A stretch of DNA of 64,000 bases from Saccharothrix sp. ALI-22-I (GTDB taxonomy: Bacteria; Actinomycetota; Actinomycetes; Mycobacteriales; Pseudonocardiaceae), in NCBI RefSeq assembly GCF_001984175.1, contig NZ_MTQP01000048.1:82901-146900 (forward strand), read 5' to 3'. Of this stretch, positions 9,087 through 20,301 are shown one piece after another. The notes beneath the pieces were generated by a model. That model worked only from the letters and a program-made list of their open reading frames with translations. It was not told the origin of the DNA and made no database searches. Made by a program: the position numbers and the translations under genes. Within the stretch, counting starts at the first letter, position 1; each line of letters starts with the position of its first letter.

Positions 9087-9653
9087 CTAGCTGCGCACGG
9101 GCTCGTAGTGCAGGAGGACCGCGCCCGACGAGAAGGTTCGGTTCTCCACCAGCTCCAGCTTCAGCCACTTGTCCAGTGACGGGAAGAACGGGGTGCCGCC
9201 GCCGATCGCGACCGGTGTGACCAGCACCTGGAACTCGTCCACGAGGCCGGCCCGGACCAGGGGCGCGGCGAGCGTGGCGCCACCCACTTCCATCAGGCCG
9301 TCGGTCTCGGCCTTGAGCCTCTTCGTGACCTCGACGACGTCACCCCGCTCCAACCTGGAGTTCCAGTCGACCGACTCCAGGGTCTGCGAGAACACCACCT
9401 TCGGCATCGCGAGCCACAGCCGGGCGTACTCGGCCTCCACCGGGGGCACGCCGGGCGCCTGGCCGGCGGTCGGCCACTGGGCCGACATCAGCTCGTACAG
9501 CTTGCGCCCGTACAGCGACAGCGCGATGTCCCGGGTCCGGTCGTTCCAGTACTGGTGCAACTCGTCGTCCGGCACGCCCCAGCCGAGGTCGCCGTTCGCA
9601 TCGGTGGTGTAGCCGTCCACCGAGACGTTCATGCCATAGGTCAGCTTTCCCAT
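9087..9653 (-). CDS. dihydrofolate reductase/RibD C-terminal-like reductase
   Basis: The protein has 188 residues and starts MGKLTYGMNVSVDGYTTDANGD, the usual N-terminal strand and 'SVDG' turn of the YyaP/YwjB-like branch of the DHFR/RibD reductase fold. LMEVGGATLAAPLVRAGLVDEFQVLVTPVAIGGGTPFF is the family's NADPH-binding and C-terminal signature. Such proteins are stand-alone, cytosolic, and mostly of unknown substrate; true folate reduction is not implied. The gene sits alone between two insertion sequences and belongs to the cargo of the island. Full length for the family. Confidence 0.8.
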   Translation of the reverse strand: MGKLTYGMNVSVDGYTTDANGDLGWGVPDDELHQYWNDRTRDIALSLYGRKLYELMSAQWPTAGQAPGVPPVEAEYARLWLAMPKVVFSQTLESVDWNSRLERGDVVEVTKRLKAETDGLMEVGGATLAAPLVRAGLVDEFQVLVTPVAIGGGTPFFPSLDKWLKLELVENRTFSSGAVLLHYEPVRS

Positions 9654-9790
9654 GGCAGTACAGACTGCCGGGTCGGGAGAGACTCATCGGGATCGGGCGG
9701 CGTTGGATTGCTCCGCTCCGCTCGTCACGTCACGGGCCTGTACCCGGCGTCTTCCCTCCTGCGCGGAGGCCCCGGTGGGCGGATTCCAGG

Positions 9791-11066
9791 GGTCGTTGCA
9801 ACACAGATGATCAACTGGCTTCGGCCAGGAGTTTAGCCAAGCGCTCGGCTGGGGTGTCCCAGCCGAGCGTTTTGCGTGGGCGGCGGTTGAGTTGGGCGGC
9901 GACGGCGGCCAGGTCCTCTGGGGTGTGGGCGGACAGGTCGGTGCCTTTGGGGAAGTACTGGCGGAGCAGGCCGTTGGTGTTCTCGTTGGAGCCGCGTTGC
10001 CAGGGCGAGTGCGGGTCGCAGAAGTAGACCGGCATGTCGGTGACGAGGCTGAACTCGTGGTGGCGGCCCATCTCGGAGCCCTGGTCCCAGGTCAGGGACC
10101 TGCGCAGGTGTGCGGGCAGGGTGGTCATGGTCGAGACCAGGCCGTCGCGGACGGTTTCGGCGTCGTGGCGTTCGGGCAGGTGGACCAGCATCACGTAGCG
10201 GGTGGCGCGCTCCACGAGGGTGCCGATGGCCGAAGTGCCGCCGCCGCCGATGATCAGGTCGCCTTCCCAGTGGCCGGGCACGGCGCGGTCGTCGGCCTCG
10301 GCCGGCCGGTCGCTGATCATGACCATCGGGTGCGCGAAGCGGGGTTGGCGCTGCCCGCCGGTGCGGCGGGGTTTGCGCACGGTGCGTCCGGTGCGCAACG
10401 CCCGGGTGAGCTCGCGGCGCAGTTCGCCGCGGCCCTGGACATAAAGCGCTTGGTAGATGGTCTCGGTGGTCACGTGCAGCTCCGGCCGGTCGGGGTGGGC
10501 GCGGCGCAGGCGGCGGCTGATCTGCTCGGGACTGAACTTCTCCTCGAGCATGTCCTGCACCAGCGCCCGCAGCTCCGGGTTCGCCGCGATCCTGCCGGGT
10601 TTGGGCCTCGGGCGACGGGCGTCGGCGCGGGCCTGGGCGGCATGCGGCCGGTAGTCGCCCGAGGTGGGATGGGCGTTGCGGCGCACCTCCCGGCTGATCG
10701 TGGACACGTCGCGTCCCAGCTCGGCGGCGACGGACCGCAGTGAGCGGCCCTCGCGCCGCAGATCGGCGATCGTGATCCGCTCCTCGACCGAGAGGAACCG
10801 GTCCGAGGACGGGACAGGCCGGGCGGGAGGCCGTCGATCCGGCTCCTGCCCGGCCTTGGCCTGGCTCACTCGCCCGTTCCGCCACCGGTGACCGGTCCGC
10901 CGGTTGATCCCGACGATCCGGCACGCCTCGGCGGTTCCCACTCCTCGCGCCACAAGATCAAGATAAGCGTGGCGCTCGGCTGACAACTTCGTCGGCCCCT
11001 GAGGCGACCGGTCCTCGCGGATCTCGAACACCGCAACCCCTGAACAAGTCAGGTGTTGCAACCACC
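9791..11066 (-). mobile_element. IS30-family insertion sequence, apparently intact
   Basis: The ends are marked by the inverted repeat GGTCGTTGCAACAC (9791-9804) and GTGTTGCAACCACC (11053-11066), with one mismatch. The element contains a single uninterrupted transposase gene on the minus strand. Confidence 0.8.
9811..11031 (-). CDS. IS30-family transposase
   Basis: The protein has about 406 residues if started at GTG 11031 (VFEIREDRSPQGPTKLS); a TTG at 11061 inside the terminal repeat is a weaker choice. An N-terminal helix-turn-helix region (GVGTAEACRIVGINRRTGHRWRNG) and the IS30 linker (RFLSVEERITIADLRREGRS) precede the integrase core. Catalytic residues are visible in PGHWEGDLIIGGG (D), LTWDQGSEM (D) and PWQRGSNENTNGLLRQYFPKG (E). 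The frame is uninterrupted, so the enzyme is probably active. It cuts and joins the element's own ends. Confidence 0.88.
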   Translation of the reverse strand: MFEIREDRSPQGPTKLSAERHAYLDLVARGVGTAEACRIVGINRRTGHRWRNGRVSQAKAGQEPDRRPPARPVPSSDRFLSVEERITIADLRREGRSLRSVAAELGRDVSTISREVRRNAHPTSGDYRPHAAQARADARRPRPKPGRIAANPELRALVQDMLEEKFSPEQISRRLRRAHPDRPELHVTTETIYQALYVQGRGELRRELTRALRTGRTVRKPRRTGGQRQPRFAHPMVMISDRPAEADDRAVPGHWEGDLIIGGGGTSAIGTLVERATRYVMLVHLPERHDAETVRDGLVSTMTTLPAHLRRSLTWDQGSEMGRHHEFSLVTDMPVYFCDPHSPWQRGSNENTNGLLRQYFPKGTDLSAHTPEDLAAVAAQLNRRPRKTLGWDTPAERLAKLLAEAS

Positions 11067-11109
11067 GCTAGAACCCAAGGTTCTCGCAAGGGCCTCCGTG
11101 CTCGTCAAC

Positions 11110-11455
11110 CTAGAGACCGTGCTCGTCTCCGCGCAGAACATACAGCGGCATGAACGGTTCGGGTTCGCCCATGCCCGCGCCGACCTTCGCGGCGAACGGG
11201 TGCCCGTGGTGGTCGACCAGCACGATCCGCTGGGTGAACAGTGGCGGTGAGGCGGCGTCGAGGGTGATGATGTTGTGGTCGCCGGCCAGCTCGAAGAGGG
11301 TGTTCATCACCTCGCGGCTGGTGGTGCGGTTCGGGTCGTTCTCGACCGACAGGCCCTCGACCAGGATCTCCAGGACGCGCTGCCGGGGTAGCACGGTGAT
11401 GCGTGTGCGGACGTGGTGGGGTAGGCCGCCGTTCTTGCGTAGCGAGGCGATGTCG
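11110..11455 (-). pseudogene. 3' fragment of an unrecognised gene
   Basis: The last 113 residues of a longer minus-strand frame (from about ASLRKNGGLPHHVRTRITVLP to LYVLRGDEHGL) have gene-like composition. The remainder of the frame overlaps a LacI-type remnant on the other strand and looks artificial. The junction near 11455 suggests that two unrelated gene ends were joined by deletion. No domain recognised. Confidence 0.35.
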
Positions 11456-11457
11456 TC

Positions 11458-11694
11458 GGAATCGGCGTCGCGCACTCCCTCGGCCTCAAGGTCGGCACGG
11501 ACGTGGCGATCACCGGCTTCGACGGCGGTGCCGTCGCGTTGGCGACCGAACCCACCCTGACCGGCGCCCGCATCCCCGTCGAGCGCATCTCCCGCGAACT
11601 GGTCACCCGCTGCCTGCGCCAGGTCGAACGCGGCCGCGACGACGACCCCGGCCTCCTGCTGCCCACCGAACTCCTGCGCGGCGGCAGCGCCTGA
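11458..11694 (+). pseudogene. C-terminal fragment of a LacI-family regulator
   Basis: The + strand reads IGVAHSLGLKVGTDVAITGF, then DGGAVALATEPTL and IPVERISRELVTRCLRQVE. This is the standard end of the periplasmic-binding-like effector domain of LacI/GalR repressors. The DNA-binding head and most of the ligand domain are missing, and the sequence begins abruptly at the junction with the minus-strand fragment. It probably once regulated the adjacent sugar-polymer genes. Non-functional. Confidence 0.7.
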
Positions 11695-11698
11695 CCGC

Positions 11699-11739
11699 GA
11701 GTGCCGCGCGCCGTCGGTCAGGACGGGCGCGCGGCACTC
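11699..11739. terminator. long GC hairpin between convergent genes
   Basis: GAGTGCCGCGCGCC (11699-11712) pairs perfectly with GGCGCGCGGCACTC (11726-11739). It lies between the LacI remnant and the end of the GH43 gene and can serve both strands. There is no T-run, as is common in actinomycetes. Confidence 0.65.
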
Positions 11740-11760
11740 CAGCACCGTCAGCCGGCACCG

Positions 11761-13521
11761 TCAGACGCGGTTCCACTTCTGGTTGTTCTGACCGTTGCAG
11801 GTCCACAGGATCAACCGCGTGCCGTTGGCGGTGGCCGCTCCGTCGGCGTCCAGGCACAGCCCGGCACGCACGTTGCGGATCGACCCGTCCGAACCCAACG
11901 TCCACTTCTGGTTGTCCTGACCGTTGCACGACCAGATGACCGCCCTGGTGCCGTTGGTCGTGCCCTGCTCGTAGGCGTCCAGGCAGCGGTCCACGAAGAC
12001 CCGGACCTCGCCGCTCGGGGTGGTCGTCCACTGCTGGTTGGCGCCGGTGCCGCAGTCCCACAGCAGCACGGTCGTGCCCAGGGCGGTGGAGGCGTTGTCG
12101 ACATCCACGCAACGGTTGGACCCCACACCGCGCAGCTGTGACGTGACGTCGCCGGACGAGCCACCCGTGGAGAACTGCCACCAGTTCACGTTGAACAGGT
12201 AGCCGCTGCCGCCGGTGTAGCGCAGGAACAGGTCCTGGTTGCCGGAGGCGCCGCTGACGGGGCACGTCACCGACTGCCACGTCTGCCAGCCACCGGTGTT
12301 GGGCACGGCGCAGCGGCCCACGATGGTGCCGGTGGCGCTGCCCAGGCGCACCTCGATCGTGCCGCCGGAGCCGGCGGAGGCGACCCGGGCGGTGAACGAC
12401 GAGGCACCCGTGCCGAAGGCCACGTTGCGGACCTTGGTGTAGTCGCCGTTCTGGAGGGAGCCGATGTTCATACCGCCTTCGGAGGCCGGTTCGGTTTCGA
12501 TGCCCGAGCCCCAGGCGATGGTCTCGGCTTCCTGTCGGACGTAGGGGTTGAGCGTGTCCGCCGGCGGGGGCCCGGCGGTGGTCATGGTCAACCTGGGGAT
12601 GGTGCCGTCACTGTTGTAGGCGAACTTCTCGATCGCCACCGAGCGGGTGTAACCACCCCCGCCCGGCAAGGCGCCGTTGTGGTAGAAGAAGTAGGAGCCA
12701 CCCTTGAAGTCGACGATGCCGGCGTGGTTGGTGAAGCTGGAGCCCTGGGTGGGCATGACGGTGCCGCGGTAGGTCCAGGGTCCGGTGGGACCGGGAGCGG
12801 TGGAGTAGGCGATGAACTCCGAGCAGCACTGCGCCGCGAAGACGTTGTAGTACAGGCCGTTGCGCTTGTAGACCCAGGGTGCTTCCTCGTACAGCGTGGG
12901 CCTGCTCGGGTTGCCGGTGCGGGCGCCGAATCCTGCCGCGGTGAGCGGGATGCGGGTGGGACTGCCGGAGAAGGAGATCATGTCGGCGTTGAGCCGCACG
13001 TACCACAGGTTCGGGTTGCCCCAGTAGAGGTACGCCTCGCCGTTGTCGTCGATGAACGCCGCCGGGTCGATCTCGCCGTTCTCCACCAGCGGGCGGCCGA
13101 TGGCGTCGCGGAACGGGCCGGTGGGGCTGTCGGCCACGCCGACGCCGATGGCCATGCCGCCGCCTCGGCGACGGACCGGGACGTACCAGTAGAACTTGCC
13201 GTTGCGCTCGATCGTGTGCCCTGCCCAGGCGTTGGCGTCGGCCCACGCGAAGGTGCCGAGGTTCATCGGCACGCCGTGGTCGGTCCAGTTCACCATGTCG
13301 GCGGAGGAGAACACCCGCCACTCACGCATGTTGAACGTGGTCGAGCCGTCCTCGTCACGTCCGGTGTAGACGTACACGCGTCCGTTGTGGACCATGGGCG
13401 CCGGATCGGCGGTGTAGACGTGCTGGACGATGGGGTTGTCGGCCCTGGCCGTGGCCGGGAGCAGCGCCAGGGCCGATATGACACCCACGGCCCAGGCGAG
13501 CAGGCGCCTTCGACGTTGCAC
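11761..13521 (-). CDS. secreted glycoside hydrolase family 43 enzyme with CBM6-like and ricin-B modules
   Basis: The protein has 586 residues from GTG 13521, which follows GAAGGAGG by five bases. Residues 1-27 form a signal peptide (RRRRLLAWAVGVISALALLPATARA). Residues 28-340 are a five-bladed propeller of GH43 type: VYTADPAPMVHNGRVYVYTG holds the base Asp, GEIDPAAFIDDNG the pKa-setting Asp and LYEEAPWVYKRNG the acid Glu. Family members cleave arabinan, arabinoxylan or xylo-oligosaccharides. A CBM6-like module (VRQEAETIAWGSGIETEP) and a ricin-type trefoil with QxW repeats (NQQW, NQKW, NQKW) follow. It lies 115 bases downstream of the CE1 esterase in the same direction, probably one operon. 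Substrate not certain. Confidence 0.88.
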   Translation of the reverse strand: MQRRRRLLAWAVGVISALALLPATARADNPIVQHVYTADPAPMVHNGRVYVYTGRDEDGSTTFNMREWRVFSSADMVNWTDHGVPMNLGTFAWADANAWAGHTIERNGKFYWYVPVRRRGGGMAIGVGVADSPTGPFRDAIGRPLVENGEIDPAAFIDDNGEAYLYWGNPNLWYVRLNADMISFSGSPTRIPLTAAGFGARTGNPSRPTLYEEAPWVYKRNGLYYNVFAAQCCSEFIAYSTAPGPTGPWTYRGTVMPTQGSSFTNHAGIVDFKGGSYFFYHNGALPGGGGYTRSVAIEKFAYNSDGTIPRLTMTTAGPPPADTLNPYVRQEAETIAWGSGIETEPASEGGMNIGSLQNGDYTKVRNVAFGTGASSFTARVASAGSGGTIEVRLGSATGTIVGRCAVPNTGGWQTWQSVTCPVSGASGNQDLFLRYTGGSGYLFNVNWWQFSTGGSSGDVTSQLRGVGSNRCVDVDNASTALGTTVLLWDCGTGANQQWTTTPSGEVRVFVDRCLDAYEQGTTNGTRAVIWSCNGQDNQKWTLGSDGSIRNVRAGLCLDADGAATANGTRLILWTCNGQNNQKWNRV

Positions 13522-13636
13522 GGTTGCCTCCTTCAGTAGGGGTGCCCGGTGCCGCGCTGACGGGCATCGCAAGCCCGTCGGCGCGGTACCGGTGGTGTTG
13601 CGCAGGCCGTGGAGTCGACCTCGGCTCGTCACCGCA

Positions 13637-15716
<2,080 letters not shown>

Positions 15717-17375
15717 GTGACAGCAACTCGACTTCCCCGTCCCCGCAGGGCGGCAACGCTGTTGGCAGCAGGCATGCTGCTGCTGTCCGCGGTGACGGCG
15801 GTACTGCACGCGTCGTCCGCGCAGGCGTTGGAGAACGGAGTGGCGCGCACCCCGCCGATGGGGTGGAACTCGTGGAACACGTTCGGCTGCAACATCAACG
15901 AGACGTTGATCCGGCAGATGGCCGACGCGATGGCCGGCTCCGGGATGCGTGAGCTCGGCTACCAGTACGTGGTCGTCGACGACTGCTGGATGAACCCCAA
16001 CCGCGACTCGTCGGGCAACCTCCAGGGCGACCCGAGCCGGTTCCCCAGCGGCATGAAGGCGCTCGGCGACTACATCCACGCCCGCGGGTTGAAGTTCGGC
16101 ATCTACCAGGCGCCGCTGGCCGAGACGTGCGCGCAGTACTTCGACTCCTACCCCGGCGCCACCGGCAGCCTGAACCACGAGGCGCAGGACGCCCGGCAGT
16201 TCGCCGCCTGGGGTGTGGACTTCCTCAAGTACGACTGGTGCTCGCCCAGCGGGACGATCGACGACCAGGTGCGCACGTTCGCCAAGATGCGCGACGCGCT
16301 GGCCGCCACCGGGCGTCCGATCGTCTACAGCATCAACTCCAACAGCATCCACGACAAGACCGGGCCGCGTCGCGACTGGGGCGACGTGGCGAACATGTGG
16401 CGCACCACCGAGGACATCACCAACAAGTGGGACACCGGGCAGACCAACGGCTACCCGATGGGCATCCAGAACATCGTCAACGTCACCGTGCCGCTCGCCT
16501 CCTACGCCAGGCCGGGGGCGTTCAACGACCCCGACATGATGGAGGTCGGCCGCGGCGGCATGACCGACACCGAGATGCGCAGCCACTTCGCCCTGTGGGC
16601 GATCATGGCCTCACCTCTGATCGCAGGCAACGACCTGCGCAACATGAACGCCGCCACGTCCACGATCCTGAAGAACGCGAACCTCATCGCGATCAACCAG
16701 GACAGCCTCGGCCTGCAAGCCCGGCAGATCTCCAACGACGGAACCCGCCGCGTCCTGGCCAAGCGGCTGGCCAACGGCAACGTCGCGGTCGCCCTGTTCA
16801 ACCAGGGCGGCGGCACGACCACCGTCTCGACCACGGCGAGCGCGATCGGTCTGTCGGGCAGCTCGTTCACGCTGCGCGACGCCTGGACCAACGGCACGAC
16901 CACCACCTCCGGCGCCATCTCGGCCAGCGTCCCGGCGCACGGCACGGCGGTGTACGTCGTCAGCGGCGGCGGGGGCCCCGCGCCCACGTCGTTCTCCTTG
17001 GTGAGCCAGAGCTCCGGCCGCTGCCTGGACATCCCCGGCAGCACGCCGACCAACGGCGCCCTGGCCCAGATCTGGGACTGCAACAGCCAGACCAACCAGC
17101 GCTTCACCACCACCGCGGCCGGCGAGCTGCGCGCCTACGACGGCGCGAAGTGCCTGGACGTCTACGACCAGGGCACGGCCAACGGCACCGCCGTGACGTT
17201 GTGGGACTGCAACGGCCAGGGCAACCAGCAGTTCCGCGTCAACTCCGACGGCAGCGTGACGGCGGTGGCATCGGGCAAGTGCCTGGACGTCAACGGCGGC
17301 GCCACCGCCAACGGGACGAAGGTCATCATCTGGGACTGCCACGGCGGCACCAACCAGAGGTGGACCCGCACCTGA
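15717..17375 (+). CDS. secreted alpha-galactosidase, GH27, with ricin-B module
   Basis: The protein has 552 residues from GTG 15717. A twin-Arg-rich N-terminus leads to a hydrophobic signal (ATLLAAGMLLLSAVTAV, cleavage near SAQA). The GH27 barrel begins NGVARTPPMGWNSWNTFGCN, with VVVDDCWM, then the nucleophile Asp in FLKYDWC and the acid/base Asp in RPGAFNDPDMME. A beta-sandwich C-domain follows, then a ricin-B trefoil (QSSGRCLDIPG, NQRF, NQQF, NQRW). It removes alpha-linked galactose from galactomannans or oligosaccharides outside the cell. Transcribed divergently from the esterase/GH43 pair. Confidence 0.92.
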   Translation: MTATRLPRPRRAATLLAAGMLLLSAVTAVLHASSAQALENGVARTPPMGWNSWNTFGCNINETLIRQMADAMAGSGMRELGYQYVVVDDCWMNPNRDSSGNLQGDPSRFPSGMKALGDYIHARGLKFGIYQAPLAETCAQYFDSYPGATGSLNHEAQDARQFAAWGVDFLKYDWCSPSGTIDDQVRTFAKMRDALAATGRPIVYSINSNSIHDKTGPRRDWGDVANMWRTTEDITNKWDTGQTNGYPMGIQNIVNVTVPLASYARPGAFNDPDMMEVGRGGMTDTEMRSHFALWAIMASPLIAGNDLRNMNAATSTILKNANLIAINQDSLGLQARQISNDGTRRVLAKRLANGNVAVALFNQGGGTTTVSTTASAIGLSGSSFTLRDAWTNGTTTTSGAISASVPAHGTAVYVVSGGGGPAPTSFSLVSQSSGRCLDIPGSTPTNGALAQIWDCNSQTNQRFTTTAAGELRAYDGAKCLDVYDQGTANGTAVTLWDCNGQGNQQFRVNSDGSVTAVASGKCLDVNGGATANGTKVIIWDCHGGTNQRWTRT

Positions 17376-17391
17376 TCCTCGGGCGCGACCG

Positions 17392-17667
17392 CGGCAGTTC
17401 ACCCTGGACATCTGGGACCAAGCCCGGCACGGCGTGGACTACCTCCGGGTGTACGTGTCCAAGCAGGGTTACAACGCGACGACGACGCCGTTGGGCTGGA
17501 ACCACCTGGACCTGGTCGCGACGACCGGCCGTTCCGCGCCGTCGGACCACTACCGGGTCGCGGTGGACGCGGGTAGCCGCACCGGCCGCCACGTGGTCTA
17601 CACGATCTGGCAGGCCAGCCACTCCGACCAGTCGTACTACTTCTGCAGCGACGTCGTCTTCCAGTAG
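17392..17667 (+). pseudogene. C-terminal remnant of an AA10 lytic polysaccharide monooxygenase
   Basis: Immediately after the GH27 stop the frame reads QFTLDIWDQARHGVDYLRVYVSKQGYN and ends SRTGRHVVYTIWQASHSDQSYYFCSDVVFQ. This is the C-terminal third of AA10 (chitin/cellulose-binding) monooxygenases, including the conserved 'RTGRHVVY.IWQ' and 'CSDVVF' strands. The N-terminal copper-binding His, signal peptide and first two thirds are absent, and there is no plausible start. The gene was cut by a deletion that joined it to the GH27 gene. Confidence 0.8.
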
Positions 17668-17674
17668 GCGAGCG

Positions 17675-17714
17675 GGGTTCCGTGCCCACCCGGACAGGGA
17701 TGGGCACGGAACCC
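17675..17714. terminator. bidirectional terminator hairpin
   Basis: GGGTTCCGTGCCCA (17675-17688) pairs perfectly with TGGGCACGGAACCC (17701-17714). It lies between the AA10 remnant and the convergent secreted-repeat gene. Confidence 0.75.
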
Positions 17715-17722
17715 GTCCGGCG

Positions 17723-19312
17723 TCACTGGTCGATGAACAAGCCCTGCCCGAGGCCGGAGCCGGAGGAGTCGTTGCCCGGTTGCACGGTCACGTTGTCGCC
17801 GCGCGCCGGGACGCCCACGACCGTCGGCTCGCCGTCCACCACGTAGGTGTCGTCGGTGGTCGCGCGGTCGAGGAACACGCCGAGGCCCTGGTTGTTGCCG
17901 AAGCCGAGGCTGCCCGCCCTGGTGCTCGGGTTCTGGATCGGGCCGACGAACTCACCGGCGAACGCGCCGTGGTAGCTGTCCGCGCCGGCGTCGTCGATCA
18001 GGATGCCGGTGGTTCCGGGCAGCACGTTGGCCGTGCCCTGGACGAACCGCGGGATGCGGTCGCACAGGCCCTCGCCCTCGTCGTCCCGTACGCCGCCCGC
18101 TCCCTCTGTCTGGTTGGGCGCGGAGGGGTTGATCGGTGCGGGCATGTAGTAGTCGTACGTGTCGGCGCCCGCCTGGTCGTGCAGCAGGCCGAAACCGCCG
18201 ACCAGCGCGAAGCCTTGGCTGTTGCGCACGGCGGAGTAGGTGTCGTTCCCGCCGTCGTCCGACAGCATTCCGACGCCGAAGATGTGGCCCGCGCCGAGCG
18301 AACCGGTCTTGCCGGTGTAGGTGTCGGCCGTGCCGCCCGAGTCGCGCAGGACGCTCACGCCGAGGAAGCCCGCGCCGCCGGTCATCATCCGGCGCACGAC
18401 CGGGTCGGTGGTGCAGCCGGTGTCGTGGTCCGGGGTCTCCTTGACGCCGTAGGTGTCCTGGCCCGCGAGGTCGAGCAGGACGCCGACCGCGGGCACGCAG
18501 TCCATCGCGGTCAGGCCGGGGATGGCGCGCTGGCAGCCCTGCGCGGGACCGGTGCCGCGCAAGCCCGTGACGGCGGACCCGGCGGGGGAGAAGTTGAGGT
18601 CGACCATGTTGCCGCCGGCGTTGTTGCGGTACGTGTCGTCGCCGCCGACGTCGATGATCAGCATGTAGTCGTGCGCGTAGGTGTTGTCGCCGCACGTGCT
18701 GCCGTCCAGCCGCAGCACGGGCCAGAGGTCGAGGTCGGTGGTGCCGGGCACGGCGCACGAGGCGACCGTGGGCTGGGACGCCAGGTCGTCCAGCGTGAGC
18801 TGCAGTTCGACCGTCCGCCGCCACACGGGCTCGGCGCACGCGCGGATCCCGGCGTGCGCCAAGGGGTCGAGGGCGCCGCCGGTCTTGAGCACGAGCGGCA
18901 GCAGGCCGGTCGGGATGGCCGCGAAGCGCGTCTCGGTGACCTGCTGACAGGTGGCCATCGCGGTGAGCAGGTTGGCCACCCGGCCCGCGACCTCGGTGGA
19001 GAGGCCGGAGGAGCCGATGGCCGCAGCGGCGTCCTGCGGCAGGCCGACCCCGGCGGAGAGGGCGGAGACGGCGGTGGCCAGCGCGCCGACCGGGTCGGCG
19101 GGCAACGGGGTGGTGATCGAGGTCGGTGCGCTCAACAGGCCCTCGTTGGGCTGGAGCCGGGTGCCGACGACGGGATTGACGGCGGCGATGGCCTGCCACG
19201 CTGAACCGCTCGCGGAAGCCGTGCCGTCGGCGGAAGCCGTGCCGTTCGCGGCGACGAGCAGCGCCACGCAGCCGGACAACGAGAGCAATGCTCGTCTTAA
19301 TCGTCTCGACAT
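17723..19312 (-). CDS. secreted protein with 'GGDDTY'-type repeats, unknown function
   Basis: The protein has 529 residues with a clear signal peptide (SRRLRRALLSLSGCVALLVAANGTASA). The second half contains at least seven degenerate repeats of about 25-45 residues, each pairing a 'G.G.(L/F)LxD' strand with 'GGDDTY', 'AGQDTY', 'GGTADTY', 'GGNDTY', 'AGADTY' or 'DDTY'. The pattern recalls calcium-binding beta-roll or FG-GAP-like repeats but is not canonical RTX. Several Cys residues may form disulphides outside the cell. I do not recognise a named family. It stands alone on the minus strand within the island and could be a surface or substrate-binding protein. Confidence 0.7.
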   Translation of the reverse strand: MSRRLRRALLSLSGCVALLVAANGTASADGTASASGSAWQAIAAVNPVVGTRLQPNEGLLSAPTSITTPLPADPVGALATAVSALSAGVGLPQDAAAAIGSSGLSTEVAGRVANLLTAMATCQQVTETRFAAIPTGLLPLVLKTGGALDPLAHAGIRACAEPVWRRTVELQLTLDDLASQPTVASCAVPGTTDLDLWPVLRLDGSTCGDNTYAHDYMLIIDVGGDDTYRNNAGGNMVDLNFSPAGSAVTGLRGTGPAQGCQRAIPGLTAMDCVPAVGVLLDLAGQDTYGVKETPDHDTGCTTDPVVRRMMTGGAGFLGVSVLRDSGGTADTYTGKTGSLGAGHIFGVGMLSDDGGNDTYSAVRNSQGFALVGGFGLLHDQAGADTYDYYMPAPINPSAPNQTEGAGGVRDDEGEGLCDRIPRFVQGTANVLPGTTGILIDDAGADSYHGAFAGEFVGPIQNPSTRAGSLGFGNNQGLGVFLDRATTDDTYVVDGEPTVVGVPARGDNVTVQPGNDSSGSGLGQGLFIDQ

Positions 19313-19553
19313 GGTCGTATTCCCTCCGAACGTGGATCAGGGCGGCCGAACTATAGAGGCGGACGCCCTGATCCACACTCCGGGAAGCGGACGGCGTCTC
19401 GAATACCGCCGTTCGTTGCAGTGCTCGGCAGCCTTGCGCGTGCCCGTGCCGACGACCGGCCGATGCTCAGCCCGCCGCCCTCGTCACGGTGGCCGCGGTC
19501 GTCTTCTTCATCCTGTGGGGTGCCGAAAGTCGGCCACATGGCCTGACCTGCGG

Positions 19554-19862
19554 TTAGGCTGCTGTGGGTTTGTACTCGTTGATCAGGCCGCCGAGGACTG
19601 GTCGGCGGCGTATCGAGGTGCAGCTCGGCTCTGTGATCGGCTGGTCTGGTCGCGGTGGTGCGAGCTGTAACGCCTGGTGTGGTCGGCGGTGGTTGTAGTG
19701 GGCCGCGTAGCGGTCCAGGACCGCTTGCAGGTGGTGTTCGTTGATGATGAGCAGTCGGTCGGTGACTTCGCGTCTGACGGTGCCGACGAACCGTTCGGCG
19801 TAGGCGTTGGCTCTCGGGCAGCGTGGTGGAATTTTCACGACCTTGATGCCGGTGTCGGAGGC
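19554..19862 (-). pseudogene. C-terminal remnant of integrase-core transposase, copy 1 of a repeated IS
   Basis: The frame ends RRRPVLGGLINEYKPTAA and contains PRCPRANAYAERFVGTVRREVTDRLLI with the catalytic Glu, then YNHRRPHQALQ. This is the end of an rve-type DDE transposase. The first two catalytic Asp residues and the N-terminus are missing; the frame runs directly into a truncated HTH gene at about 19863. Downstream, 19532-19556 has the same IS end found near 26880 and 53060. The IS apparently inserted into the HTH gene and then lost its other end. Confidence 0.7.
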
Positions 19863-20301
19863 TAAAGGACGGTTTGGGCGTCGTGGTGACGCCCCCGTTG
19901 GTCTCTGTTGACGCCCCCGGACGCTTCTGCTGACGCCCCCTGCTGGTCAGTGGGGCGTCATCCTGACGCCCCTGGTCCGAGGCTGTGGACAACTTCGCGG
20001 ACAGGACGAGGTTGTAGACCTGGGGCCGTGAGTTTGCTTCCGGGATCTTGGCGTCGCGCACGCGCGTGTTGCCCAAGCGGATCAGGCCCGGCTCCTCCAG
20101 AGAGCGCAGCGAACGCTGGATGGTCCGCCGGGACAGTCGGGTGTAGCGCATCATGCGCTCGACCGAAGGGAAGGCATCACGGCCGTCAGGGCCTGCGTGG
20201 TTGGCGAGCGCGATCAGCGTGATCGCCAGCGTCGAGGCGTCCTTGCGGTCGGTGGGGATGGGGGCGTGGTTGAGTGCCCAGTCGATGGCCTCGATGCTCA
20301 C
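19863..20301 (-). pseudogene. truncated helix-turn-helix replication/regulatory protein of an integrative element
   Basis: From GTG 20301 the frame reads SIEAIDWALNHAPIPTDRKD, ITLIALANHAGPDGRDAFPSVE and YTRLSRRTIQRSLRSLEEPGLI. This N-terminal helix-turn-helix module is shared by replication-associated proteins of actinomycete integrative and conjugative elements. It shares a GTGA overlap with the upstream small gene, so they formed an operon. The C-terminal part is missing where the IS remnant joins. Together with the tRNA repeat at 20757 it marks a decayed integrative element. Confidence 0.65.

Noticed and set aside
16127..19204. 1025-codon open frame on the + strand
   Set aside because: Out of frame with the GH27 gene and antisense to the secreted-repeat gene; no domain and extreme Arg/Gly/Gln content.
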